DNA of 62,159 bases from assembly GCF_029840925.1 (NCBI RefSeq), contig NZ_JAOCDM010000021.1, positions 1 to 62,159 of the forward strand, read 5' to 3'. This document shows positions 38,779 through 54,342 of the stretch, piece after piece. The notes under the pieces are model-generated. The model ran no database searches. It was not told the DNA's origin and saw only the letters and a list, made by a program, of their open reading frames with translations. The first letter of the stretch is position 1, and every line of letters starts with the position of its first letter. The stretch is from Pseudomonas sp. GD03858. GTDB taxonomy: Bacteria > Pseudomonadota > Gammaproteobacteria > Pseudomonadales > Pseudomonadaceae. The position numbers were made by a program, and so were the translations under genes.

Positions 38779-39509
38779 TTTCCATCAAGAACGTCAACAA
38801 GTGGTACGGGGACTTCCAGGTACTGACCGACTGCAGCACCGAGGTCAAGAAGGGTGAAGTGGTGGTGGTCTGCGGCCCGTCCGGCTCGGGCAAGTCCACC
38901 CTGATCAAGTGCGTCAACGCGCTGGAGCCGTTCCAGAAGGGCGACATCGTGGTCGACGGCACCTCCATCGCCGATCCGAAGACCAACCTGCCCAAGCTGC
39001 GTTCGCGAGTGGGCATGGTGTTCCAGCACTTCGAGCTGTTCCCGCACCTGTCGATCACCGAGAACCTGACCATCGCCCAGCGCAAGGTGCTCGGTCGCAG
39101 CGAGGCGGAAGCCACCAAGAAGGGCCTGGCCCTGCTCGACCGTGTGGGCCTCGGCGCCCACGCCAAAAAACACCCCGGCCAGCTGTCCGGTGGCCAGCAG
39201 CAGCGCGTGGCGATCGCCCGCGCCCTGTCGATGGACCCGATCGTCATGCTGTTCGACGAACCGACCTCGGCGCTGGACCCGGAAATGGTCAACGAAGTAC
39301 TGGACGTGATGGTCGAGCTGGCCCACGAAGGCATGACCATGATGTGCGTGACCCACGAGATGGGCTTCGCGCGCAAGGTCGCCAACCGGGTGATCTTCAT
39401 GGACAAGGGCAACATCATCGAGGACTGCCAGAAGGAAGACTTCTTCGGCAGCCCGGAGAAGCGTCACGAACGCACCCAGCACTTCCTCAGCAAGATCCTG
39501 CAGCACTGA
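38775..39509 (+). CDS. gltL: Glutamate/aspartate ABC transporter ATPase
   Basis: 244 residues. Walker [13 protein letters not shown], signature [15 protein letters not shown] and Walker [15 protein letters not shown] are complete. It powers the GltJK permease. The last gene of the transport operon; a hairpin separates it from the regulators. Confidence 0.97.
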   Translation: MISIKNVNKWYGDFQVLTDCSTEVKKGEVVVVCGPSGSGKSTLIKCVNALEPFQKGDIVVDGTSIADPKTNLPKLRSRVGMVFQHFELFPHLSITENLTIAQRKVLGRSEAEATKKGLALLDRVGLGAHAKKHPGQLSGGQQQRVAIARALSMDPIVMLFDEPTSALDPEMVNEVLDVMVELAHEGMTMMCVTHEMGFARKVANRVIFMDKGNIIEDCQKEDFFGSPEKRHERTQHFLSKILQH

Positions 39510-39520
39510 GCAGGTACGGA

Positions 39521-39546
39521 TTCCGCTGCCCTGACGGGCAGCGGAA
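39521..39546 (+). promoter_or_regulatory. Hairpin between gltL and aauS
   Basis: TTCCGCTGCCC-TGAC-GGGCAGCGGAA, a perfect 11-bp stem without a T-tract. It may attenuate read-through into the regulator genes or protect the upstream message. Confidence 0.65.
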
Positions 39547-39570
39547 GCTGGTCGTGACAAGGCCACTGTG

Positions 39571-41471
39571 ATGAAATGCGACCCTTCGCTCCTTCGCCCT
39601 GCCCAGCCCGCCGTGAAATCCCGTCTGATCCGTCAACTGCTCGTCCCGCCCCTGGTCATCCTGCTGATGGTCGGGCTCGGCCTGGCCGGCTATCTGATCA
39701 GCGAGAGCAACGGCATTCGCAGCCTCAGCGAGAACGGCGAGCGCCAGCTGGAGCTGCATGCCCGTACCGTCGAAAGCGAAATCAGCAAGTACACCTACCT
39801 GCCCAGCCTGCTGGAGCTGGAGGACAGCGTCTCGCGCCTGCTCACCGACCCCGAGGCCGGTGACCGCCAGGCCGTCAACGAATACCTCGAAGGCCTGAAC
39901 CGGCGCAGCCGCAGCCGGGCGATCTTCGTCCTCGACACCAATGGCCGGGTCCAGGCCACCAGCAACTGGCGCGATGCCGACTCCTTCCTCGGCGAGGACC
40001 TGGCCTTCCGTGCCTATTTCCAGACCGCCGTGCGTGGCGAGCCCGGGCGCTTCTATGGCATCGGCAGCACCACCGGCGAGGCCGGCTACTACCTGGCCCA
40101 TGGCCTGGAGGAGCACGGCAAGATCATTGGCGTGGCGGTGATCAAGGTGCGCCTGGACACCCTCGAGGAACGCTGGCAGCGTGCCCGCCTGGAAGCCTTC
40201 GTCAGCGACGAGAACGGCATCATCATCCTTTCCAGCGACCCATCCCGGCGCCTGAAATCGGTGCGTCCGCTCAACCCGCAGATCAAGGAGCGCCTGGCGC
40301 GCAGCCTGCAGTACTACTGGTGGCCGCTCAACGAGCTGCAACCGCTGGCCCGCGAGACCCTGGCCGACGGCGTGGAAAAGCTCACCTTCCCGGCCAACAG
40401 CGAGACCGACAAGGGCAAGCAGCGCGAAGTCGCGTACCTGGCCCAGACCCGGCGCCTGGCCGACACGCCGTGGCATTTCACCCTGCTCACCCCGCTGCAG
40501 GACCTGCGCCGCGAATCGATGGTGCAGGGCATCCTGGTGGGCGTGGCCTTCGCCCTGCTGGCGATCCTGGCCATCGCCTGGAACGAGCGGCGCAAGGTGA
40601 TCGCCACCCGCCTGGCCGCCCGCGAGGCACTGGAAGAAGCCAACAGCCAGCTGGAGCGCAAGATCACCGAGCGCACCGCCGACCTGCGCGCCAGCAACGA
40701 ACGGCTCAAGGGCCAGATTCGCGAACGCCGCCACGCCGAGCAGACCCTGCGCCATGCCCAGGACGAACTGGTCCAGGCCGGCAAGCTGGCGGCCATCGGG
40801 CAGATGTCCACCAGCATCGCCCATGAGCTCAACCAACCCCTGGCGGCCTTGCGCACCCTATCCGGCAACACCGTGCGCTTCCTCGAACGCGGCGCGCTGG
40901 AAACCGCCAGCGCCAACCTGCGCACCATGAACGACCTGATCGACCGCATGGGCCGCATCACCGCCAGCCTGCGCTCGTTCGCCCGACGTGGCGACGACAG
41001 CGGCCAGGCCTCACTGGAAAAGGCCGTGCAAGCCTCCTTGCAAGTGCTGGCCAACCGCATCAGCGCCTGCCACCTGCAACTGCACCGGCAGTTCGACGAC
41101 CAGCTGCTGGCCATCGACCAGACCCGCCTGGAGCAGATTCTGGTCAACCTGATCGGCAACGCCCTCGACGCCATGGCCACCCAACCCCTGCCGCAACTGT
41201 GGCTGGAAGGTGAGGTGCAGGGCGACAAGTACCGCCTGCGGGTGCTCGACAACGGCCACGGCATCGATGCCGAAGCGCGCAAGCACCTGTTCGAACCCTT
41301 CTTCACCACCAAACCGGGCGAGCATGGCCTGGGCCTGGGCCTGACCTTGTCGGCGAGCCTGGCCGCCGCCGCCAAGGGTACACTGAGCGTCGAACACCCT
41401 GCCGGCGGCGGTACCGCGTTCGTCCTTGCCCTGCCCCTGGTCACGCCCCCTAGCGAATTGGCTGAGCCTCT

Positions 41472-41475
<4 letters not shown>
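39571..41475 (+). CDS. aauS: Sensor histidine kinase for acidic amino acids (AauS/DctB type)
   Basis: 634 residues from ATG 39571 (a GTG one codon earlier is possible). Two membrane helices (about 20-45 and 315-340) frame a periplasmic Cache-like sensor domain. The phospho-acceptor is His418 in SIAHELNQPLAAL, followed by N-box NLIGNALDAM and G-boxes DNGHGID and GLGLGLTLS. Position next to the gltIJKL operon and its AauR-box promoter supports the AauS assignment. It overlaps aauR by 4 bases. Confidence 0.9.
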
Positions 41476-42800
<1,325 letters not shown>

Positions 42801-42828
42801 ATCAGCAACCCTATCCTGGAAGTTCAAC

Positions 42829-43164
42829 GTGGACCTGGTATTCAAAGCGGCCCTGGGCGCCGGCGTGGTGGTGCTCCTGGCGATCCTGTCGAAGACCCGC
42901 AACTACTACATCGCAGGGTTGGTGCCGCTGTTTCCCACCTTTGCCCTGATCGCCCACTACATCGTCGGCAAGGGTCGCTCGCTGGAAGACCTGAAGACCA
43001 CCATCCTGTTCGGGATGTGGTCGATCATTCCCTATTTCGTCTACCTGGCGACGCTGTATGTGCTGGTCGAGCGCATGCGCCTGGAGGCGTCACTGGCCCT
43101 GGCCACGGTGGCCTGGCTGGTGGCGGCGACGGTGCTGGTGAGCGTTTGGGTGCGGATGCATTGA
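42829..43164 (+). CDS. glpM: GlpM family membrane protein
   Basis: 111 residues starting with GTG, with four predicted helices (AGVVVLLAILSK, IAGLVPLFPTFALIAHYIV, FGMWSIIPYFVYLATLYVL, LATVAWLVAATVLVSVWV). Length and pattern match GlpM, a small membrane protein linked in P. aeruginosa to glycerol metabolism and alginate production. Here it sits after aauR, well away from the glp block, so the functional link is uncertain. Confidence 0.75.
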   Translation: MDLVFKAALGAGVVVLLAILSKTRNYYIAGLVPLFPTFALIAHYIVGKGRSLEDLKTTILFGMWSIIPYFVYLATLYVLVERMRLEASLALATVAWLVAATVLVSVWVRMH

Positions 43165-43168
43165 ACGA

Positions 43169-43236
43169 ATCGCGGGGCAAGCCCGCTCCCACGAATGTTG
43201 CGCAGGGCTATCGTGGGGGCGGGCTTGCCCCGCGAT
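43169..43236. repeat. REP palindrome pair (REPIN)
   Basis: ATCGCGGGGCAAGCCCGCTC and its inverted partner between glpM and the convergent hydrolase gene. Confidence 0.92.
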
Positions 43237-43241
43237 GTGCT

Positions 43242-44237
43242 CTAGAGCCGGGCGATGTGCGTGACATCCTGCCGATGCGCCTGCAGGTAGGGTAGGACCG
43301 CCCCCAGCAACGGCGCCTTGAACGGTTCCTGGAAGCGATGCGCCAACCCCGGGATCAGCCGCAGCTGACTGCCCTGGATGTGCGCCGCCAGATGCACTCC
43401 ATGCATCACCGGCAGCAGTGGATCGGCCGTGCCATGCACCACCAGCGTCGGCACCCGTAGCTGGTTGAGCAACTCGACCCGGCTTGGCTCGGCGAGAATC
43501 GCCATGATCTGGCGCTTCACCCCCTCCGGATTGAACGCCCGGTCATAGGCCACTGCCGCCTGCTGCCGCAGGACGGCCCGGTCATCGTGCACGTCAGGAC
43601 TGCCCAGAGCCGCCAGCAGATCGGCCTGCTGCTCGATGGCCACCTCACGGCTCGGAGCGCCACGCCGCGCCAGCAGCTGCAGCAACGCCGGATCCGGTGT
43701 CGGCAAGCCGGCAGCGCCCGAACTGGACATCACCAGCGTCAGACTCCGCACTCGCTCTGGGGCCATGGCCGCCAGGTGCTGGGCGATCATGCCGCCCATG
43801 CTCACGCCCAGCACATGGAACTGGCGGATCCCCAGGGCATCCATCAGGCGCAAGCCGTCACCGGCCATGTCGGTGAGGGTATAGGGCGCCGACACCGGCA
43901 GGCCCAGCTTGTAGCGCAGCAGTTCGACGCTCAGGTTGGCCGAGGCCGGCAACTGGTTCCAGCGCGACAACCCGACATCGCGGTTGTCATAGCGGATCAC
44001 CCGAAACCCCTGGAGGCACAGGGCCTCGACCACATCGTCCGGCCAATGGATAAGCTGCCCGCCCAGGCCCATGACCAGCAGCAAGGCCGGATCGCGCGGG
44101 GCGCCGACGCTCTGGTAGACCAGGCTCAGCTCACCCAGCTCGGCCCGTTGCACCGGCACGTGAACGTCGCAGCGGCCATCGGCGAAGCTCGCCGGCACGC
44201 TGACCAACAGAAAGAAGAAAAGTAGAAAAGCCCGCAT
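43242..44237 (-). CDS. Exported alpha/beta hydrolase
   Basis: 331 residues from ATG 44237, giving a signal peptide ([19 protein letters not shown]). The catalytic Ser is in [10 protein letters not shown], the acid probably in [11 protein letters not shown], and the His in [10 protein letters not shown]. The oxyanion region is [12 protein letters not shown]. Substrate unknown. The SD is weak; the frame is open further upstream to 44381 but that part resembles no signal. It is divergent from the metR-like gene. Confidence 0.87.
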   Translation of the reverse strand: MRAFLLFFFLLVSVPASFADGRCDVHVPVQRAELGELSLVYQSVGAPRDPALLLVMGLGGQLIHWPDDVVEALCLQGFRVIRYDNRDVGLSRWNQLPASANLSVELLRYKLGLPVSAPYTLTDMAGDGLRLMDALGIRQFHVLGVSMGGMIAQHLAAMAPERVRSLTLVMSSSGAAGLPTPDPALLQLLARRGAPSREVAIEQQADLLAALGSPDVHDDRAVLRQQAAVAYDRAFNPEGVKRQIMAILAEPSRVELLNQLRVPTLVVHGTADPLLPVMHGVHLAAHIQGSQLRLIPGLAHRFQEPFKAPLLGAVLPYLQAHRQDVTHIARL

Positions 44238-44435
44238 GAAAAGAAACACCAGAATGCAGATCCCCAGTAGAGCGCGAGTCTGATGAAATTCGTTCGGGCG
44301 CGCTGCCACAAAACCGTGACAGTTTCGTGAACCTTGCCGAGCGGTCGCGCACATCCATCTGTCGACAGCACAGGGCAACATGAGGGAAACTCAACGCCAC
44401 CTAGTTTTAGACCACAGAATGCTCACGGAGCCGTC

Positions 44436-45353
44436 GTGCTGGAAATCCGCCACCTGAAAACCCTTCATGCCCTACGCGAAGCCGACAGCCTGGTGGAGGC
44501 CGCCGAGCGGCTGCACCTGACCCAGTCAGCGCTGTCGCACCAGTTCAAGGAGCTGGAGGAACGCCTGGGCCTGGCGCTGTTCGTGCGCAAGACCAAACCC
44601 ATCCGCTTCACCAGCGCCGGCTTGCGCCTGCTGCAACTGGCCGACGCCACCCTGCCGCTGCTGCGCGGCGCCGAACGCGACATCGCCCGCCTGGCCGGTG
44701 GCACCGCCGGGCGCCTGCACATGGCCATCGAATGCCACAGCTGCTTCCAGTGGCTGATGCCGACCATCGACCAGTTTCGCGACGCCTGGCCGGAGGTGGA
44801 GCTGGACCTGGCCTCGGGCTTCGCCTTCGCCCCACTGCCGGCCCTGGCCCGTGGCGACCTGGACCTGGTGGTGACCTCCGACCCGGTGGACCTGGCCGGC
44901 ATCACCTACGTGCCGCTGTTCACCTACGAGGCCATGCTCGCGGTGGCCAACCAGCACCCGCTGGCCGGCAAGCCGTACATCGTGCCCCAGGACCTGCTCG
45001 ACCAGACCCTGATCACCTACCCGGTGGAACGTGACCGCCTGGACATCTTCACCCGCTTCCTGGAACCGGCCGACATCGAGCCGGCCGCGGTGCGCACCTC
45101 GGAGCTGACGGTGATGATGATGCAACTGGTGGCCAGCGGCCGGGGCGTGTGCGGCATGCCGCACTGGGCATTGCACGAGTACAGCTCGCGGGGCTACGTG
45201 AAGGGCAAGCGCCTGGGCGAAAAGGGTCTGTTCGCCACGCTCTACGCGGCGGTGCGCACCGACATGCTGGATGCGCCGTACATGCGTGACTTCCTGCTGA
45301 CCGCCAAGGACACCTCGTTCGCCACCCTCGACGGGGTCAGCGCGGTGCGTTGA
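44436..45353 (+). CDS. metR: LysR-type regulator MetR
   Basis: 305 residues from GTG 44436, preceded by CGGAG. The LysR helix-turn-helix is EAAERLHLTQSALSHQFKELEERLG, and the effector domain AIECHSCFQWLMPTIDQFRD is characteristic of MetR, which uses homocysteine to control metE and related genes. No met gene adjoins it here. Its 3' end overlaps the convergent Nudix gene by 17 bases. Confidence 0.92.
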   Translation: MLEIRHLKTLHALREADSLVEAAERLHLTQSALSHQFKELEERLGLALFVRKTKPIRFTSAGLRLLQLADATLPLLRGAERDIARLAGGTAGRLHMAIECHSCFQWLMPTIDQFRDAWPEVELDLASGFAFAPLPALARGDLDLVVTSDPVDLAGITYVPLFTYEAMLAVANQHPLAGKPYIVPQDLLDQTLITYPVERDRLDIFTRFLEPADIEPAAVRTSELTVMMMQLVASGRGVCGMPHWALHEYSSRGYVKGKRLGEKGLFATLYAAVRTDMLDAPYMRDFLLTAKDTSFATLDGVSAVR

Positions 45354-45750
45354 GGCCCTCGCGCCACAGCGGCAGGATCAGGTCGCGGGTCAGGGGGGCC
45401 AGATCCAGCGTTGGCGCCTGGTCGGCGGCCAGCCAGGTCAGCTCTTCGATTTCCGCCGCCGGGGTTACCGTCTCGGCGCAATGCACGCAATACAACTCGG
45501 CCTGCACCTCGAAGCCCGGTTCGTTGGCTGCCGGGGCGCTGAAACGGCCCAGGTGAATGGCCTGGGCCGGATCGACGCGCAGGCCCAGTTCCTCGTGCAG
45601 CTCGCGCACCAGCGCCTGGACCGGTGATTCACCTGTATCGATCTTGCCACCGGGCTGCATGAACGCCTGGGTGCCACGCTTGCGCACCAGCAGGGTGCGG
45701 CCTTGCGCATCGATCAACAGGGCGGCGGCGATGCGGATGGTGTTGGACAT
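45337..45750 (-). CDS. Nudix hydrolase
   Basis: 137 residues with a complete Nudix box, GGKIDTGESPVQALVRELHEELGL (G-x5-E-x7-REL-x-EE-x-G-L), near residues 34-57. It hydrolyses a nucleoside diphosphate derivative; the exact one cannot be told. GGAG lies in front of the ATG at 45750. The 3' end overlaps that of metR on the other strand. Confidence 0.93.
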   Translation of the reverse strand: MSNTIRIAAALLIDAQGRTLLVRKRGTQAFMQPGGKIDTGESPVQALVRELHEELGLRVDPAQAIHLGRFSAPAANEPGFEVQAELYCVHCAETVTPAAEIEELTWLAADQAPTLDLAPLTRDLILPLWREGLNAPR

Positions 45751-45799
45751 GGAGGACTCCGCGTGAGTGAAGGGGCGCAGGATACCTGACAAGACGCTG

Positions 45800-45866
45800 T
45801 CGCGGGGCAAGCCCGCTCCCACGACAGCACTGCCGAGTACGCGTGGGAGCGGGCTTGCCCCGCGAT
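45800..45866. repeat. REP palindrome pair (REPIN)
   Basis: TCGCGGGGCAAGCCCGCTCC and inverted copy between the Nudix gene and the divergent helicase gene. Confidence 0.92.
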
Positions 45867-45924
45867 CGGCTTCCCGGACGAACGGCCCCTTGCCAACTCG
45901 CCATCGCCCCTCCATAACCAATCC

Positions 45925-50217
<4,293 letters not shown>

Positions 50218-50234
50218 CGTTGCAGCACCGTCAG

Positions 50235-50315
50235 CGTGGGAGCGGGCTTGCCCCGCGATCACCGGCAAAGCCGGCGCCACGCACCTTGATCGCGGGGCAA
50301 GCCCGCTCCCACGCT
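50235..50315. repeat. REP palindrome pair (REPIN)
   Basis: GCGTGGGAGCGGGCTTGCCC and inverted copy, with a small CACCGGCAAAGCCGG palindrome in the loop, after lhr. Confidence 0.92.
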
Positions 50316-50340
50316 GGTGCTGCTTGCAATCGCCTACCGA

Positions 50341-50598
50341 TCAACGCTTGGCCTGGAAACCGGCGAAGCGCTTGTTGAACCCAGCGACTCGCCCCTCGAC
50401 CGTGGTCTTGCGTTGCTGCCCGGTGTACACCGGATGCGAGGCGCTGGACACATCCAGTGCCACATAAGGGTAGGTCTGGCCGTCGCTATGCACCTGGGTG
50501 CGATCGGTATCGACGGTCGAGCCGATCAGGAAGTACACATCGGCAGCCGTGTCGTGGAACAGCACCGGACGATATTCGGGATGGATGCCAGCTTTCAT
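50341..50598 (-). CDS. rpmE2: Zinc-independent ribosomal protein L31 (type B)
   Basis: 85 residues, [23 protein letters not shown], longer than zinc-type L31 and without any Cys, so it lacks the zinc ribbon. Such C-minus paralogues replace zinc L31 when zinc is scarce and free its zinc. A palindromic Zur box 20 bases before the start supports this. Single gene. Confidence 0.96.
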   Translation of the reverse strand: MKAGIHPEYRPVLFHDTAADVYFLIGSTVDTDRTQVHSDGQTYPYVALDVSSASHPVYTGQQRKTTVEGRVAGFNKRFAGFQAKR

Positions 50599-50617
50599 GG
50601 GGAAACTCCTCGGGGTC

Positions 50618-50640
50618 GAAATGTTATTTTATAACATACA
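50618..50640 (-). promoter_or_regulatory. Zur box of rpmE2
   Basis: GAAATGTTATTTTATAACAT with the perfect core ATGTTAT-TTT-ATAACAT, close to the gammaproteobacterial Zur consensus. It lies in the 159-base gap between rpmE2 and the divergent flavoprotein gene and could affect both. Confidence 0.8.
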
Positions 50641-50757
50641 TTATCGAGAATGATTTTCGATACCCTAATTTTCATTTTTACCCCGTCGGCCAACCGGGCT
50701 ATGGTCGGACTTTGCCCCAGGCCCTGAGCCTGACCGAGCCATTCGCAAGGACACCGT

Positions 50758-52377
50758 ATGAGCCTGTCACTTCTCAGCCGTTACGCCTTCTTCGCCGCCT
50801 GCGTGCTGTTCACCCTCGCCAGCCTGCCGTTCCTCGAACACGACTGGCTGTGGCCGTTCACCCTGACTACCGGGGTGCTCAGCCTGATCGGCGTGTTCGA
50901 CCTGCTGCAGCAGCGTCATGCGGTACGCCGCAACTACCCGATCCTGGGCAACATCCGCTACCTGGTCGAAGGCATCCGCCCGGAAATCCGCCAGTACCTG
51001 CTGGAGTCCGACAGCGACGCCCTGCCCTTCTCCCGCGCCCAGCGCTCGCTGGTCTACGCCCGGGCCAAGAACGAAGCCTCGGACAAACCCTTCGGCACAT
51101 TGATCGATGTCTACGAGTCGGGCTTCGAATTCATCGGCCACTCCATGCGTCCGGCGCCGTTGGCCGACCCGGCCAGTTTCCGCGTCAGCGTCGGCGGCCC
51201 GCAGTGCAGCCAGCCGTATTCGGCGTCGATCTTCAACATCTCGGCCATGAGCTTCGGCTCGCTCAGCGCCAACGCCATCCGCGCGTTGAACCAGGGTGCC
51301 AAGCTGGGCAACTTCCACCACGACACCGGCGAGGGCAGCATCAGCCCCTACCATCGCGAACATGGCGGCGACCTGGTCTGGGAACTGGGCAGCGGCTACT
51401 TCGGCTGCCGCACCGCGGACGGCCGCTTCGACCCCGAGCGCTTCGCCGCCCAGGCGCAGAACCCGCAGGTGCGGATGATCGAGATCAAGATGAGCCAGGG
51501 CGCCAAGCCCGGCCATGGCGGTATCCTGCCCAAGCACAAGGTGACCCAGGAAATCGCCGACACCCGTGGCGTACCGATGGGCGAGGACTGCATCTCGCCA
51601 TCGCGCCACAGCGCCTTCTCCACTCCGATCGAGATGATGCGGTTCATCGCCCAGCTGCGTGAACTGTCCGGCGGCAAGCCAGTGGGCTTCAAGTTCTGCC
51701 TGGGCCACCCGTGGGAATTCATGGGCATCGCCAAGGCCATGCTGGAGACCGGCATCCTGCCCGACTTCATCGTCGTCGACGGCAAGGAAGGCGGAACCGG
51801 CGCCGCCCCCGTGGAGTTCACCGACCATATCGGCGTGCCACTGCGCGAGGGCCTGCTGTTCGTGCACAACACCCTGGTCGGCCTGAACCTGCGCGACAAG
51901 ATCAAGCTCGGCGCCAGCGGCAAGATCGTCAGTGCCTTCGACATCGCCAGCGTGCTGGCCATCGGCGCCGACTGGGCCAACTCGGCGCGCGGCTTCATGT
52001 TCGCCATTGGCTGCATCCAGTCGCAGAGCTGCCACACCAACAAGTGTCCGACCGGCGTGGCCACCCAGGATGCCCTGCGCCAGCGTGCCCTGGTGGTGCC
52101 GGACAAGGCCCAGCGGGTGCTCAATTTCCACCACAACACCCTGCGCGCCCTGGCCGAGATGCTGGCGGCGGCAGGGCTGGAACACCCGGCGCAGCTGGAG
52201 GCCAAGCACCTGGTGCGGCGGATCTCGGCCACCGAGATCAAGCTGTTCTCGCAGATGCACGTGTTCCTCAAGCCGGGCGAGCTGCTGACCGGCGAGGTCA
52301 ATGGACAGTTCTATTCGCGGATGTGGCAGCTGGCGCGGGCCGACAGTTTCGAGCCGCACAGCGAGGTGGCGGCCTGA
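50758..52377 (+). CDS. FMN-binding glutamate synthase-like membrane-anchored protein
   Basis: 539 residues. Two N-terminal hydrophobic helices (about 5-24 and 30-50) precede a GltB-type FMN barrel with MSQGAKPGHGGILP, DGKEGGTGAAPVEF and a C-x5-C-x4-C cluster motif (Cys419, Cys425, Cys430) for [3Fe-4S]. The glutaminase domain of true glutamate synthase is absent, so it is unlikely to make glutamate from glutamine alone. Its physiological reaction is unknown. It is divergent from rpmE2 and ends next to a REPIN. Confidence 0.9.
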   Translation: MSLSLLSRYAFFAACVLFTLASLPFLEHDWLWPFTLTTGVLSLIGVFDLLQQRHAVRRNYPILGNIRYLVEGIRPEIRQYLLESDSDALPFSRAQRSLVYARAKNEASDKPFGTLIDVYESGFEFIGHSMRPAPLADPASFRVSVGGPQCSQPYSASIFNISAMSFGSLSANAIRALNQGAKLGNFHHDTGEGSISPYHREHGGDLVWELGSGYFGCRTADGRFDPERFAAQAQNPQVRMIEIKMSQGAKPGHGGILPKHKVTQEIADTRGVPMGEDCISPSRHSAFSTPIEMMRFIAQLRELSGGKPVGFKFCLGHPWEFMGIAKAMLETGILPDFIVVDGKEGGTGAAPVEFTDHIGVPLREGLLFVHNTLVGLNLRDKIKLGASGKIVSAFDIASVLAIGADWANSARGFMFAIGCIQSQSCHTNKCPTGVATQDALRQRALVVPDKAQRVLNFHHNTLRALAEMLAAAGLEHPAQLEAKHLVRRISATEIKLFSQMHVFLKPGELLTGEVNGQFYSRMWQLARADSFEPHSEVAA

Positions 52378-52386
52378 TCAGGCCTT

Positions 52387-52449
52387 ATCGCGGGGCAAGC
52401 CCGCTCCCACGCCCATGGGGCTGGCGTGGGAGCGGGCTTGCCCCGCGAT
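52387..52449. repeat. REP palindrome pair (REPIN)
   Basis: ATCGCGGGGCAAGCCCGCTC and inverted copy with a short 15-base loop, directly after the flavoprotein gene. Confidence 0.92.
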
Positions 52450-52459
52450 GAGAGCCATA

Positions 52460-52495
52460 CAAAAACGAAGCCCCGGCACTGGCCGGGGCTTCGTT
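52460..52495 (-). terminator. Terminator of the amino acid permease gene
   Basis: AACGAAGCCCCGGC / GCCGGGGCTTCGTT, a 14-bp stem, followed on the minus strand by TTTTTG. It may also stop plus-strand transcription. Confidence 0.85.
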
Positions 52496-52497
52496 GA

Positions 52498-53916
52498 TCA
52501 GGAGGCGGTACTCGCCACGCCCTGCGCCTCTTTCGGCGCCAGGCGGAAGGTGTAGTACAGCACGGTCAGCAGCACCAGGAACGCCGGGCCGATGTACAGG
52601 GCCACGCGGGTATCCGGGAAGTACGCCATCAGCCCCACCACCAGCACCAGGAACGCCAGCGCCAGGTACGAGCTCAACGGCCACAGCCACATGCGGTACT
52701 TCAGCGCGTTACGCTCGGCAGTGGACAGACCGGCACGGAACTTCAGCTGCGCCAGCAGGATCATCACCCAGGTCCAGATCGCGCCGAAGGTGGCGATCGA
52801 GGTCACCCAGACGAACACCTTCTCCGGCACCAGGTAGTTGGCCAGCACGCCCAACAGCAGCGCGCCGATCGACAGCAGCAAGGCATTGCGCGGCACGCCG
52901 TTCTTCGAGGTACGGGCGAAGGTGGCCGGGGCCTGGCCATTCTGCGCCAGGCTGTAGAGCATGCGCCCGGTGCTGAAGATGCCGCCGTTGCACGACGACA
53001 GCGCGGCGGTGATCACCACGAAGTTGATGATGCCGGCAGCGGTCTTGATGCCGAGGCGCTCGAAGGTCATGACGAACGGGCTGCCCTGGCTGCCGATCTC
53101 GTTCCACGGGTAGATCGACAGGATCACGAACAGCGCGCCCACATAGAACAGCAGGATGCGCCAGAACACCGAGCCGATGGCCTGGGGGATGGTCTTCTGC
53201 GGGTTGCGCGCCTCGCCGGCGGTCAGGCCGATCATTTCCACGCCCAGGTAGGCGAACATCACCATCTGCAGCGACATCAGCACGCCGGTCACGCCGTTGG
53301 GCATGAAACCACCGTTGCTCCACAGATTGGAGATGCCCATCGCCACGCCGTCGTTACCGAAGCCGAAGGCGATGATGCCGATGCCGCCCAGGACCATGGC
53401 GATGATGGTGACGATCTTGATCAGGGCGAACCAGAACTCGAACTCGCCGAACGCCTTGACCGCGATCAGGTTGATCGCGCCCATGCTGCCCAGGGCCATC
53501 AGCGCCCAGATCCAGCGCGGCACATCGGGGAACCAGATGCCCATGTAGATGGCCACGGCGGTGATCTCGGCGACACAGGTCACCAGCCACAGGAACCAGT
53601 AGTTCCAGCCGGTGAGGAAGCCCGCCAGGGGGCCGAGGTAGTCTTGCGCATAGCGGCTGAAGGAGCCAGCGACCGGGTTGTGCACGGCCATCTCGCCGAG
53701 GGCGCGCATGATCACCAGGATCGCCAGGCCACCGATAATGTAGGAAAGCATGATGGCGGGGCCGGCCATTTCGATGGCCTTGGCCGAACCGAGGAACAGA
53801 CCGACGCCGATACAGGCGCCAAGGGCCATCAGACGGATGTGCCGTTCGCCCAGCTCGCGCTTGAGCGGGCCGCCCTGGGCGGACTCGTCGTGGGCAGGGT
53901 GGTTGCCGACTGGCAT
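52498..53916 (-). CDS. Amino acid permease (APC family, ProY/GabP-like)
   Basis: 472 residues and about twelve membrane helices. Family motifs are RHIRLMALGACIGVGLFLGSAKAI at the N-terminus and ALGEMAVHNPVAGSFSRYA and EMIGLTAGEARNPQKTIPQAI further on. It is a proton-coupled amino acid symporter of the inner membrane; proline or histidine type is likely from the overall pattern, but substrate cannot be fixed. A strong terminator follows its stop. Confidence 0.92.
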   Translation of the reverse strand: MPVGNHPAHDESAQGGPLKRELGERHIRLMALGACIGVGLFLGSAKAIEMAGPAIMLSYIIGGLAILVIMRALGEMAVHNPVAGSFSRYAQDYLGPLAGFLTGWNYWFLWLVTCVAEITAVAIYMGIWFPDVPRWIWALMALGSMGAINLIAVKAFGEFEFWFALIKIVTIIAMVLGGIGIIAFGFGNDGVAMGISNLWSNGGFMPNGVTGVLMSLQMVMFAYLGVEMIGLTAGEARNPQKTIPQAIGSVFWRILLFYVGALFVILSIYPWNEIGSQGSPFVMTFERLGIKTAAGIINFVVITAALSSCNGGIFSTGRMLYSLAQNGQAPATFARTSKNGVPRNALLLSIGALLLGVLANYLVPEKVFVWVTSIATFGAIWTWVMILLAQLKFRAGLSTAERNALKYRMWLWPLSSYLALAFLVLVVGLMAYFPDTRVALYIGPAFLVLLTVLYYTFRLAPKEAQGVASTAS

Positions 53917-54342
53917 AGCAATACAACCTCATTTTGTTATTGGATTTGACCTTCGTGCAGCACCGGCCTCGCCGATAGGCAGGGCGTCGTCTCGCCAGGC
54001 CGCCTCGTGGGCGAACCTGTCCACCGGGCACGCGGTGCCGGCGGGTCGAAGGGGGCGAGCAGTATAGGAAGCCACTTGCAGGGCTTTTCACCATATACAA
54101 CAGGAAATTTGGCGAGAATTCTCGGCCAAAACCCCTTTCATGGAGGGGCATCACCGCCTCACTCCACCCATGCACAGGAATGGGGCAGCTACCTTAGCAA
54201 CATTGCCGAAGAATGGAAGTCGCACCAAAGGCGCATGTTCATACCCAACTCTTCGAAGCTTCCTACAAATTTTTCACCAAACCCGACCAACGTCTAAGCT
54301 TCAGACAAGCAACGCGAAAAGTACCTGGCCGGACTCAAGACT
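53917..54342. other. Intergenic region between divergent permease and PBP genes
   Basis: No supported gene, repeat family member or strong hairpin. An AT-rich stretch at 53925-53950 probably holds the permease promoter. The right half has lower GC than the surroundings and should contain the promoter of the penicillin-binding protein gene. Confidence 0.5.

Noticed and set aside
50235..52449. Repeated palindromes as a CRISPR array
   Set aside because: Repeats are single pairs kilobases apart with no regular spacers and no cas genes; they match REP elements.
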